Shown: positions 11,701 through 22,031 of the stretch, in pieces | Numbering within the stretch: the first letter of the stretch is position 1 | Layout of the letters: the number at the start of each line of letters is the position of its first letter | Source of the DNA: Petrosia ficiformis | Lineage: Eukaryota; Porifera; Demospongiae; Haplosclerida; Petrosiidae | Assembly: GCA_947044365.1 (NCBI GenBank) | Contig: OX345645.1 | Span: 1,783,856-1,847,855, forward strand | Direction: 5' to 3' | Length of the DNA stretch: 64,000 nt | The notes under the pieces: model-generated | Told to the model about the DNA's origin: nothing | Database searches by the model: none | Seen by the model: only the letters and a program-made list of their open reading frames with translations | Program-made: the position numbers and the translations under genes

Positions 11701-14700
11701 GAGTGAAAGAGTGCTGATAATCGAATGCAAACCATCATCCCGATATACGGCCACAGTGTGTTAACACACAACATAACAACACTCTTCCATGAAATTATTT
11801 CCAAAGTTGGATTTTTTGTTAATTTGTCAAAAGCTTCTTTTCTTGTCTTCCATTTCCAGGGAATGAAGTTAGCAGAAATAAATGCCTGCTTCAATTTTAC
11901 AGCTGCTAAACTGATTACAAGTGTCTGCTGAAAAAAGACTATCAAATTTTGCTCATAGACTACAAAACTGTTTGAAAATAGAGCAACAGAATGAAGCAAT
12001 ACTAAAAGCATAGAGATTATATTAATCCATTCTGTATCAAGAATGCAATAGATGAGAGTCTGAATCAAATTCTGAAAGCTTTCTCTGTTCGTTTTAATTC
12101 CAGTTTCGGTATCTTCAACAATAAAGAGTACAATAGTCACTGCTAGTAAACACAAAATGAGTACCAAAATACCTGATGATATGTACACATCATCAAATTT
12201 AGCCCACATTTCTATACAAACACTTCGTAAGCTACTCATAAAATCGATCGTAACATCAGCAGTTGAAGTTAATTGGGAACGTTGAAAGTCATCAAGGTCT
12301 TTTACGTCTTCAAGGATTCTAACTGCATTGAATTTAATATTTGCCAACTTGTACTTTTCTTCAAGAAAACTGACTGCCGAAGATGAGAAATCGCCTCCAT
12401 ATTTAATCTGAGTTCTCATGTACTGATATAGCTGGTCAGCATTACGTTTGAGAGCTGATAAGAGTTCAAAAGTAACTCTATCATAGTACACAGATCTAGG
12501 ATAGGTTAGGTTTGAATGAAGGGTCTGAGATAACTTTGGTGTTGGGTTTAATTCATGAGGCACAAAAATATCGGTGATTATCATACCCAAATTTGAGAAA
12601 GGTATTGGTACACCAAGTAAAAGAGAAACAGTTGGTACAATATCAGTTTGAAAAACATTCTCACCTTGAATCTGCAAAAAAAATAAAATAAAATCACTAA
12701 CAGTAAAAAAAGAAAAGGCCAATAATTATTATAAATGTCTAATGACAGGAGCACTGTTTTGAATTCTCCAACATTGCCATCAAAATCTCATGACTATCAT
12801 TATGTGGTTCATTTAGGGTTCCCTTGTGGTTAGGATTCCCTTGTGGTTAGGGTTCAATCAGTATCAAAGTTATCTTAGTCTTTGATGCCAATCTTGGACA
12901 TCACTCTTCTCTGCAACAAATATTTAGACTACATTATATTTTGACAATTATTTTAGCAATTTATAGACTGATTTTAAATATAAACATGAAAATCAACAGT
13001 TTTTTGAAACTGTGCTATGGAATCAGCAAGACACACAATTTTCAAATTCAAACATAATTATTTCTTATAAACAAATTATCAGGAAACAGGCAGATTGAAT
13101 GGTGATCACATGACATTTGTGGTATAATATAGGACAATAGATTTTATAAGACTAATAACCACATTTAGTAAAGCTATAACTAATGGAAATGAGACACAGG
13201 ATTTATAGTACAGTAAAACCAGATGATATTTCCACTAGTATCTACAATTGCTCTTCTGCCCAAGCTTCAATGGATTAGTGGTTAGATTGCCTGACTGGGA
13301 ATTAGGGAATCCTGGGTTCAAATCCCAGCTGGTGTTCTACTTTCCATTAATGGATACCTGTTTGGGATTGAAAATTGGTTGTGATGAGTAGACAAGGAGA
13401 GCAGCATCAGTCTCTAGTGTTGTTTCTCCTCCGTGATCTCCAGTGGATGTCATTCCATGATCTCCAAAAACAAACACTATACTTCCATTATCAAGTGAGT
13501 CAAAGACTTTCCTGTACAGCATTACAAAATAACATAATTATGGATAACGATAATCACCAGAAAGATATTTACATAGAGATTACAGTAGTTCCTTCCACAT
13601 ACACAATGCTTATCAGTAATCAAACCAAATATTCTAGATCAGTGTTCTCATAGTAAATAAAAGTGGAATGACATTTGTGACTTACATGAGATCAGGAACA
13701 TTTTTTCCACCACTCCACCACAAACATTTAAATTAACATAAATGTAGTAAGTGTTGTGGCATATTAAACAGGTATAGGGAGAACACTACTCTCATCCCAA
13801 CACAGCCACGCCCTATGGGCAAAATAACAAATTTTCTTTTTGAGCCTGGTGAAAAAGACATTTGACGCTTGGACCAAGAATTTGAAGCAGCTGTTCCAGA
13901 TTGTCTTTCATTCGTAGGGCTTGGTGTGTAGGGACAAGACTAGGAGAACACTGATCCAGGTCGAAAATTTACTGACTTACTTCAACATATCATCCATTTG
14001 TCTTAACTTCTGACCCATGTAAATATGCGATGGTCCATAGGTGTGTCCACAGTGATCAACACCAAGGAGATGTGCAATTAATAACTGAGTATCCACTGTA
14101 GCTAATTCATAAAACAGGTGCTCTATCACTCCATTGTCAACAGTATGCAAGTCTTTTACATTTAAAGAAGGGAACGGATATGCCTTATCCAAAAGATTAG
14201 GGTACAATCCTAACCATGTATCATCGCCCATGAATGTAATTTTACGTCCATTGGATTTACATTGGTATATTAAATTATCTTCTGTGATTTCATAACTATT
14301 AAAGTTACTACCAATATCTATAAACGTTGGTAAACTACCTGTTGTTAAAGCTTTCAGACGTTGCATTGTTGTTGTTGGCGGATCTGCTATGAAACGAAAC
14401 AACTTTGCATTCCTGGGTTTTTCTTTAAGTACTTTGTCGACATTAGGCATTTTATTTCTAAAACTCGGAGGACTGGGATTTAGACCCTCTTCGTAAACCA
14501 TGAAATCATATCGTAGAGCATCTATTAAAATCCAAACCACTTTTCTAAACATTGGTTTGTTACAATGATTGATATTACTGATATGGGCTGTCCCCTCTCC
14601 TGTGATGTCATCATGACAATTGTGACTATGTTCAGGAACAACAATTCTTGTTAACAAAAATCCTTTTAGAAACAGCAGTAGTCCAACTATTTGGCATAAG

Positions 14701-14732
14701 GATAGTAGAACTAATATTCCCAAATGTTTCAT
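8721..14732 (-). CDS. PIGO: GPI ethanolamine phosphate transferase 3 (PIG-O)
   Basis: Five exons (13981-14732, 13358-13511, 11087-12671, 10357-10544, 8721-8918) give about 958 residues (human about 1,089). An N-terminal signal anchor (residues about 5-28) precedes the alkaline-phosphatase-fold catalytic domain: WILIDALRYDF (Asp near 71), ADPPTTTMQRLKALTTGSLP, GDDTWLGLYP, FPSLNVKDLHTVDNG, LLGVDHCGHTYGP and GDHGMTSTGDHGG, which are the metal and nucleophile motifs. A long multi-pass membrane region follows, with GIGHQATV and SVHRRHLMIWAVFGPRF near the C-terminus. PIG-O adds ethanolamine phosphate to the third mannose of the GPI precursor in the ER. The C-terminus lies tail-to-tail with the neugrin gene, 111 bp apart. 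Confidence 0.95.
8919..10356. other. PIGO intron 4, no gene seen; contains a short inverted repeat
   Basis: No coding block is convincing on either strand. An inverted repeat pairs GGGCATTGGAATTGA at about 10008 with TCAATTCCAATGCCC at about 10108, leaving a loop of about 85 bp. A (TA)n run lies near 9300-9320. Confidence 0.5.
10885..11060. mobile_element. Interspersed repeat, ACGCGTTCTTTTACGCGCC family, diverged copy
   Basis: Shares CATGCCCATTAATTGACC and AGGGATGGCCCTAC with better-preserved copies at about 48205-48420 and 59098-59292. It lies in PIGO intron 3, stopping just before exon 11087-12671. Non-coding and non-autonomous. Confidence 0.55.
13262..13345 (+). pseudogene. tRNA-like sequence (Pro-GGG-like), degenerate
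   Basis: Contains a perfect T-arm (CTGGG, loop TTCAAAT, CCCAG), an anticodon-arm-like hairpin CCTGA-CTGGGAA-TTAGG with U33 and A37, and a D-arm-like TGGATTAGTGGTTAGATT. The 5' and 3' acceptor strands do not pair, so it is not a functional tRNA as written. It could be a tRNA pseudogene or the head of a tRNA-derived SINE. It lies in PIGO intron 2, on the strand opposite PIGO. Confidence 0.5.
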
Positions 14733-14894
14733 TTTTCATTGCACGTGGGTGATTGATCCTCCTCGTTCCCAGCCACTAATGTGAGACTAGAATGGACCTG
14801 TGGCTTTCTGGGTTGTACTATGTAGTGGGCATTATTTAGAACTATACTTATAGTTCTAAATAATGCCCACTACATAGACAACCCACGTGGAGAT
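14733..14894. promoter_or_regulatory. Bidirectional promoter region, PIGO / RSL24D1, with a fold-back hairpin
   Basis: 162 bp between divergent starts. Positions about 14811-14886 form an almost perfect inverted repeat (arms about 37 bp, one extra A in the left arm, 2-base loop). The arms contain GGGCATTATTTAGAACTATA. CACGTG E-box cores flank the region (about 14743 and 14884). The hairpin may be a small fold-back element that landed in the promoter. Confidence 0.6.
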
Positions 14895-17297
14895 ATGAGG
14901 ATAGAAAAGTGCTATTTTTGTTCTTCTACGATTTATCCAGGACATGGAATCATGTTTGTAAGAAATGACTGCAAGGTACTATAATGTGAATTTCGGTATT
15001 CCTTGTATAAATAATGTATAATATAACTATTATATATATATTGAGTATCATAAAAGCAATCAATGATGGTATAATCACAAGAAATGACATTATTGGTACA
15101 CTTATTACAATATTGGTTATATAAATAACATATTATCATATACATTTTTTGTGTAGCAATTTAGATTTTGTCGATCAAAGTGCCACAAGGCATTCAAGAG
15201 GAAGCGTAATCCACGTAAGGTTCGTTGGACCAAAGCATTCAGAAAAGCTCATGGAAAAGAACTTACAATGGTACATGAGAAATTATATTTTACATACTCA
15301 TAAATAGAATTGCCTACTTAAAATAAGTAATGACAGCACAATTTGGTCAAAATTGAGTGATGAGTGATGCATTTATAAACACTTTTGTAACCTAATATTT
15401 CGACGTATGCTTATTCCAATTAATGCCCAAACCATTCCTCCAATTAATTAATAATAACTTTTAAAGATAATGATACTCGCGTATTCAGCCATTACCAATG
15501 GTGTGGAAACAGCAAGTCATGCAGGATATTGTCTGGTAAATTGAAACTAAACTGTATACAAAGTATATGGGGAGCAGGAGATGAGTGGTGAAAATAGGTA
15601 AAAATGTCCAGCAGTTGGCTCAATATTTCCACATCACTGGCCATTACTGGAGGGCATTTTAAAAATAATAAGACTATATATTGTTTGTATATTTAATGCA
15701 GGACTCTACTTTTGAGTTTGAAAAGAAGAGAGATGTTCCTGTGAAATATGACAGGGAATTGTGGTCTAAAACAGGTTAGTCTATGTTAATTAGAATGTTG
15801 GAATAGCTTTAAAAACACAAGCACTCATTAGTCTGAATGAAATGGTTTGGTCCTTTTGTCCATCATTATATTCATAGTTTGAATGAAAGGGTTTGGTGCT
15901 TTTGTCCATCATTATATTCATAGTTTGAATGAAATGGTTTGGTGCTTTTGTCCATCATTATATTCAACAAAATTTAGAACTTGGACTCGTAGCCAGGTAG
16001 GGGGTTAGGTGCTAAAATGTATTAAAAATAAAGACATTGATAGTTATTAGAAACCAGACAAGTAAATTGGTAGTTGTACAAATTTTGAAGTACTACTTAA
16101 GTCTTTTTAAAAGAATGTAGAGAGTATACTTCATGCAAAGCTTGTGCACAACAGGTGCTAAACTATTATCAAGTCATTAAACCAATAATTAACATGACAA
16201 CGCTCTATTGTGGTGATTACACAGTACTCAAGTACAACTACTTCCAAATGTACTTTACTTAAGTTACTGAAAAAGACATCAGAAAAGTATGTGTGTTAAT
16301 CTAATTCACAGTTGAATCTATAAAGAAGGTGGAAACTATTAAATCAAGAAGACAATCACAATTTATCAAGAACAGGTATGACTGGTATTATCAAACTGGT
16401 GATATAATTATTAAATTTATTCTAGATTAAAGGCTGGATTGAAATTACACAAAGCCGCTGACAAAAGAGAAGTTGAAAAAGGAATTTATTTATTACAAGA
16501 GCCTGCAGGTTAGTCCTACAAGTACCTAAAGGTTATTCACATTAGTGTTGTACCTACATGTATACTAGTATAGGTAAATGTATAGGTAGGTGCCTACACT
16601 CAAGGTGTAGGTAAATATAGGTATAGACAAGTAGTATAGAGCAGATACAGATACTTTACAGACCAAGTTTGAAACTTTATAGTAGTATTTTACTGTAGGA
16701 AAAGATTGATACAACACTCAGAATTGTATTTTTTAAAGCTGTTTCCAGTAGTTTGTGAGTTTCATTTTCCAACAGAAAGAGCAGTACTAAAAATTAGTGA
16801 TACACATGAATATAAAAGGAGTGCACACATGTATATATAGGTATAGGCAGTTTTAGTTGCCTATAATATCTGTATCTGAATTATAGGCAAAACCTAGTAT
16901 AAGTAAAACACTAATTCACATTCACCTTGTCCTCAGAAAACTGTTCATAACTTTAGTTTGGAATAACCAACAATCTTTTTACCTGCACCATTTTCATATA
17001 ATTATCCTTCCTTTTCTTTTTTCAAATTTCAACCTATCGCTTCATTATTGAGTTACAGTATAATCATGTATTAACCTTATGACATTAAACTATACGCTAT
17101 ATTACATATAAAGTCATCACATCCTAATTTAGAGGACATCGTGAATGTGAACAGACTTTAACTTCGTCTATTAATGATTCCTATAATCTCATTCTACTAT
17201 TTGTTTAGTTACACCTGACAGGATCATTGCTGCTCAGAAAATGCGAATGGCAGCTAAGAGAAAACCAGTTGAAGAAATGGAAATTGAAGAAAACTGA
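14895..17297 (+). CDS. RSL24D1: Ribosome biogenesis protein RLP24
   Basis: Six exons (14895-14975, 15157-15270, 15702-15774, 16312-16375, 16426-16508, 17209-17297) sum to 504 nt, 167 residues, close to the human protein (163). The N-terminus [20 protein letters not shown] has the paired cysteines and YPGHG of the L24e zinc finger. It continues with [28 protein letters not shown] and [16 protein letters not shown], then [18 protein letters not shown]. The family occupies the eL24 site on pre-60S particles and is exchanged for eL24 in the cytoplasm. All splice sites are GT-AG and phases agree. Confidence 0.97.
15478..15660. mobile_element. Interspersed repeat pair (other copy about 43285-43385)
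   Basis: Shares ATTGTCTGGTAAATT, GTATATGGGGAGCAGGA and AAAATAGGTMAAAATGTCC with a copy in a GNB5 intron. Non-coding; class unknown. Confidence 0.5.
15828..15965. repeat. Short tandem duplication, about 57-bp unit, 2-3 copies
   Basis: TGAATGAAATGGTTTGGT and TTTTGTCCATCATTATATTC recur three times within RSL24D1 intron 3. Confidence 0.8.
16918..17160. mobile_element. MITE-like element with TTCACATTCA termini, copy 1
   Basis: Inverted ends ATTCACATTCACC and GTGAATGTGAAC enclose CCTCAGAAAACTGTTCATAA and ACCTTATGACATTAAAC. Related copies lie at about 29125-29352 (same orientation), 45418-45625 and 60010-60200 (reversed). Non-coding. This copy is in RSL24D1 intron 5. Confidence 0.6.
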
Positions 17298-17538
17298 AGT
17301 TCATTTTGTGTTTATTTATTGCAAGAAACATCATACAGTTTACAACAAATGATATTGATAAATATTAATATACAAACTAACACTTTACAAGATTATAGGA
17401 AGACAGGAATATGACATACAAGATTATAGGAAGACAAGAATATGACATCATTGTTAACATGATGTGTATCATCTCAATGGGGAAGTAGTTTAAAAAAAAT
17501 TAGTACTACAAATTCATATTCTCATTATTTCTTCTTTG

Positions 17539-20500
17539 TTACACTAATATAACACTCATTAGTGTAACTAGTAGTAATGAAAAGAACACAGTCCATTCAA
17601 CCACTAACCCGGCTGAACCACCCGGAGAGGAACTAGGAGACATTGAAGGAGTGCTGCTTGTATCAGTACTAGACATTGTAGTTTGACTTGATGAACTGGT
17701 GGGCGAAGGCATACTGGCTATAGTAGAGACAGTAGACATAGTAGACACAGTTGTAGAGGTAACAGAGGTAGAAGGTACTCTTGGAGTTCCTGTGAAATAT
17801 AATATTACAGTATTGTAATAAATTTTGCACAACAGAAATCAAAAAGTGTTCTGGCCCTTCTGGGCAGTGGTTAAAAGTATTTATTGCTAACAAGAATTCC
17901 ATGCCTCCATGCCATCAAGAATGTAACTTCTTTTATGGTTGATACTTGATAGGCCTGAGCAGATTATGCCCAACTGTTCACTTGTTATTCTTTTGAGCAA
18001 TTCCCACTAAACTTTCCTTTTATATTCCAAAAGGGGACCTCTTCCCCCAAAATTATTATGATCAAATGCTTACCTTCAATTGCTCGTCATTTTGTACAGA
18101 AAGTAAATGAAATTTGGTAGCCTACAAGCTTAATAATACCCCTTCCTGGATACCAAATTTCATTGACTTCCTATACAAAATGGCGGAATGACAAGCGATT
18201 TAATGTAAGCGTTTGATGATTATAATTGTGGGAAAAGGTCCATTTTTGAAAATTAGATATTTCACTATAATTCCTAATATTTCTCATCCCAGATTGACTA
18301 ATTGCTAACAATTTTAAAGCGAAATATAAACATCAACACATGTTGATTAATGTACTATTTTATCAACAGTATAATTGGCAATTCATGGACAGAGAGGATT
18401 GAACTTCATGCTTTTTTTGGGTAATAACTAACCTTAATTTTAATAATTAATAAATGTTTAATTTAATTATGCTTCCCTATTATGTCTCAAAGCAAAAATT
18501 ATGGTTGACACTTTTTGGATTCTGTACTACACGTTTTATAAAAGTACTGTATTAATTATTGTTGTTGCTTATAAATTGAATTAACCACACCCACAAGTAA
18601 TTAAAAGAAATACCAGTAATAATAATCTGTCAAAATATATGCAAGTTTAGTATTGAACAAATGATTGTATTTAATGTTCACTGTTTGACCATTTTACATG
18701 AGAAACCAACTAAATTTGGTATTCACTATCCAGGAAGTTCAACTATTGGTCTCCATAGATACCAAGTTTTGTTGGCTTCATATACAAAATGGCCAAATAG
18801 CAAACATTCATTAAACATTATCATAATCCATATTTTTATAGTTACATATTTCAACTCACCAATAATATTGAAAAACGACAAGGGAGTTGATCCCTCTGGT
18901 GCAAAAGCTCTACAAGCATATTCTCCAGCTGAATCTTCTTCTACAGTGAGTGAAAATGCTACAGTTACACTTTCTTGCTGGTTATTGCTTATAATTGTAC
19001 TAAATATAACTTCCTCGTCTCTGTAAATGGAAACGGTAACCTGGGAAACGCATGTCTCCACTTGACATGCAATTGTGATGAGGTCTCCAACTGTTTCATT
19101 GGTTATATCAATATCTCTAATCTCTGAAATGATCTCAAGTGGATCTGTAAATGGCAGCAAATATACATACAATGTCAAAGTAGAAGGTACTGTTAAATGG
19201 ATCAATGGACAAATGGATGGATATATGAGTATACAGATGGAATGATAGATGAACAAACGAATGAATGGACAAATGGATGTGTGAAGGAATGGATGGATAG
19301 GTAGGTGGGTGGATGAATGAATGGATAGACAAATGTATGAGCAAATGGAAGGATATTGATGTACTGATGTATGAATGGATAGGAAGTGGATGAATGAATG
19401 AATGGGTGGGTTGGACAAATGTATGATGTATGTATGAAAGATGAAGAGCTTCCAATAGTCACCTGCATCCACAAATACATTAACAGCTACATTAGTGTCG
19501 ATTTCACCAAGAATTTGACAGACATAACTGGTTTCATGACTGGTCTCTGCAGGAGCAAAGTTCAAGGTAGCTGTAATCACATCTTGGCCCTCCATAGGAG
19601 TAAATATTGATGTCTGTAAATGAAACACAACAATACATAATTCAATACATTTATAGATTACTGTACTGGTATTGTTTTAGTTAACTATAACTATAACCAA
19701 AACCCTTTTAGTAAGACATTTTTAGTTTTAGTTATTTATAACTAAATTACAGGTGTACTGTGATTGTAAAATGAAAATTGGGCACTTTTACTAAAACTAT
19801 TTTAGTAAGCATAATATTATTTCTATAACTAAACTAAAAGTTTAAGAAACTAGGCATAGAGTCACATATTATAACTATAACCAAAAGTGGTCATCATTGT
19901 CAAACTAAAATACCACTAATATGTACATACATACATACATACATGCATACATACATAACAAAACTTTAAAGAGTAAAAGGGACACTTAAATTATATTTTG
20001 GAATTACATTAGTGAATCTTGTGTCGGAATCTATAAGGGGTTCAATTGAACCAAGGAATGTCCAGAACACCTCTTGACCAACTCCTGTACATTCTAGTTT
20101 AGTCGTGCAAGATACACGAGTGAAAAAGTCCCCTTCTCTGGTGATAAAAATGAGACTTGATTCTCCTATAAAAGTGAGAGAACGTAAATCACATCATAAA
20201 ATTATATCTCTCAAAACTTCAAAGTAATCACAGGTTTATAAATCAGATATAAAACCTGCCATCAACCACAGCGACACAAACTACAAGACTACAATACTCA
20301 CCTGGTCCAAACTTAAGACAAAATGTTAGAAGCTACACACAGTTACAGTATTTTTCCCATTCCGAAAGATATTCATTATATATGACTACTATAACAGATT
20401 TATACTTGCCCTTGGTGATTATAAATCTGATATAACCCTCATAGGTGTGTTATAACATAATATTAATGTCCTAGAATTCAGTATTGATACTGAAACAGAC

Positions 20501-21853
20501 GGCCTCTCTACATATATAATTATAATTATGTATAATATACGTATATTATATATATATAATTCATATAGAGGTTGGCCTTTTCATCAACTATACTAAGAGC
20601 TTACAGTGTATATATATATATATATGTACATACTGTATATATATACATGTATACATATAGTATGATGGTGACATCATTCCTTTGATGTGGTGAGTTCTAT
20701 GTTATAGTTATAGAATACGGACGAGGTCTATTGCTGAAATATAATCCCTAGCAACGAGGGCGGCACGCCTGAGTGCGTGGGATTATATTTCTGTAAAATA
20801 GACCGCGTGCGCATTCTATAACTGATATATAGCCACCCAAACACTCACCTTGCTACTTTCCAGCAACTAACGAAGAATAATGTTGATATATATGTCTTTC
20901 TTAGAAGTTCTTCTATACATGCAAACAAGGTAGAAGTCTGTATTGTTAAAAATACGGAAGTATGAAGCTTAGCCAGAGTGTGGGCGTTACCCTGGACAGT
21001 TCATACACTCGCCTCTGTGTTCTTCTGCGACTAATGAAGCATGAATTTCACATCTGTAACTTTCTTAACACTTCAACTCACCAGTAAAAGAAATTACAAT
21101 CCTGAATCTTGTGTTATCGACTAAGAGCAGTTGTTTCTGTAACACCCCGCCCACACGATTTTCTAATTTATGCATGCGCTATACTATTACCTTGGTTACT
21201 GCATCTGGGAAACTGGGAAGTTATAAACCGGTCTATAACTTCCAGTACGCCAAATATAACACATAGCAACAACATGGTAACAGGCTATATATATATATAT
21301 ATATATAGATCTTCCATGTGCACACTATGCAGGAGATGTCACCATCATACAATACATGTATATTGTATATAGTATGCTTAATAGGTCCTACATGTATATA
21401 CCGCATATAGGACCCTCGTTTTGTGTCCTCGGATAATAATAATGTACAATATGGAAATAACATGAAGCCTTTTTGATCATCAAATGGGAGGAGTTTCCTG
21501 TATTAATTGACTTAATTGGCCTAATTACTTCCACTGATTTTAATTGATTATCAATCGATTTGAAGTTAGTAATAATCGATTTCAGAATCTTAGCTGATTC
21601 CCAGCCCTAATATATATATATATATATACATACATATATATATATATATACATACATAATTATATAGATCTATATATATATACATATACAATATAAGTTA
21701 CTTTCAGCCTGATGTATTATATATATATATATATATATCATATTTATGATTATTAACACTATAAATTATTAACCAAATACCTTCTAATTGTCCTTCTGCC
21801 ATGTTCAGACACACCAATACGATAACCAAAAAAGAGCTAAACAGCCTGTCCAT
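17539..21853 (-). CDS. Ig-domain cell-surface protein, predicted GPI-anchored
   Basis: Five exons (21781-21853, 20008-20165, 19463-19613, 18860-19144, 17539-17789) give 305 residues. Exon 1 is a signal peptide (MDRLFSSFLVIVLVCLNMAEG). Exons 2-3 form a first Ig-like module (VSCTTKLEC, QEVFWTFLG, ETSYVCQILG). Exon 4 is a second (DLITIACQVETC, EEDSAGEYACRAFAP, the D-x-G-x-Y-x-C signature). Exon 5 is a Ser/Thr-rich mucin-like stalk followed by a small-residue site (SPGGSAG) and a terminal hydrophobic tail with no cytoplasmic part, typical of a GPI signal. I do not recognise an ortholog. It lies head-to-head with another Ig-family gene, so adhesion or recognition is plausible. The role is inference; the exon model is solid. 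Confidence 0.8.
18030..18210. mobile_element. Dispersed repeat with CAAATTT/TACAAAATGGC ends, family of three
   Basis: GAAATTTGGTAGCCTACAAG with GGATACCAAATTTCATTGAC and TACAAAATGGCGGAATG resembles 18690-18805 (ATTTGGTATTCACTATCCAGG, TACAAAATGGCCAAATAG) and 26920-27000 (GAAATTTGGTATCCAGGAAG). Internally it is a weak inverted repeat. Non-coding. Confidence 0.45.
19200..19440. repeat. Degenerate GGATGAATGAATGGA repeat
   Basis: A mixture of GGAT, GAAT, GGAC and AAAT tetramers in the intron of the Ig/GPI gene between exons 19463-19613 and 18860-19144. Similar in composition to 4500-5115. Confidence 0.8.
19665..19919. mobile_element. Inverted-repeat element, TTTTAGTT family, copy 2
   Basis: Termini TATTGTTTTAGTTAA and AACTAAAATACCA, with multiple internal TTTAGTT/AACTAAA. 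Same family as 5939-6158. It lies in the intron of the Ig/GPI gene. Confidence 0.55.
20700..20835. mobile_element. Fold-back inverted repeat with GC-rich loop
   Basis: Left arm TTATAGAATACGGACG-AGGTCTATT and ATATAATCCC mirrors the right arm GGGATTATAT, AATAGACC-GCGTGCGCATTCTATAA. The loop is CpG-rich. It lies in intron 1 of the Ig/GPI gene. Another short palindrome, GGAAGTTATAAACCGGTC and its complement, lies at about 21208-21242. Confidence 0.6.
21464..21612. mobile_element. hAT-like MITE, TAGGGCTGGGA family, partial copy
   Basis: Shares GAAGCCTTTTTGATCATCAA, ATTGGCCTAATTACTTC and the end TTCCCAGCCCTA with fuller copies at about 44979-45232 and 56696-56966. Those two have inverted TAGGGCTKGGAAT and ATCCCAGCCCTA or CATCCTAGCCC termini. 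Non-coding. Confidence 0.6.
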
Positions 21854-22031
21854 CTTCTGTTCACACAAACGAAGTTACACAAAATGACAAAATAAGGCAA
21901 TGTGGTCACACCCTAACTAAGATTATCCTCAGCCCCATTCCCATTCCTGCGTCTGTGTGACTTCCGGTGTGGATTTCTTCTAATCTTCTCTTATTTTCTC
22001 TCTCTGTTCAGTTGCTAATAGCATCAGTAGA
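21854..22031. promoter_or_regulatory. Bidirectional promoter region of the two Ig genes
   Basis: 178 bp between divergent start codons. It contains CACACCCT (21907-21914), an ETS-like ACTTCCGGTG (about 21960) and a pyrimidine-rich tract before the plus-strand start. No clear TATA box. Function is inferred from layout. Confidence 0.5.

Noticed and set aside
12820..12860. Telomere-like TTAGGG repeats
   Set aside because: Just two copies of a short GGTTCCCTTGTGGTTAGG duplication within a PIGO intron.
17669..17902. A second small minus-strand protein overlapping the stalk exon of the Ig/GPI gene
   Set aside because: Wrong frame relative to the phase-consistent exon chain and no recognisable features.
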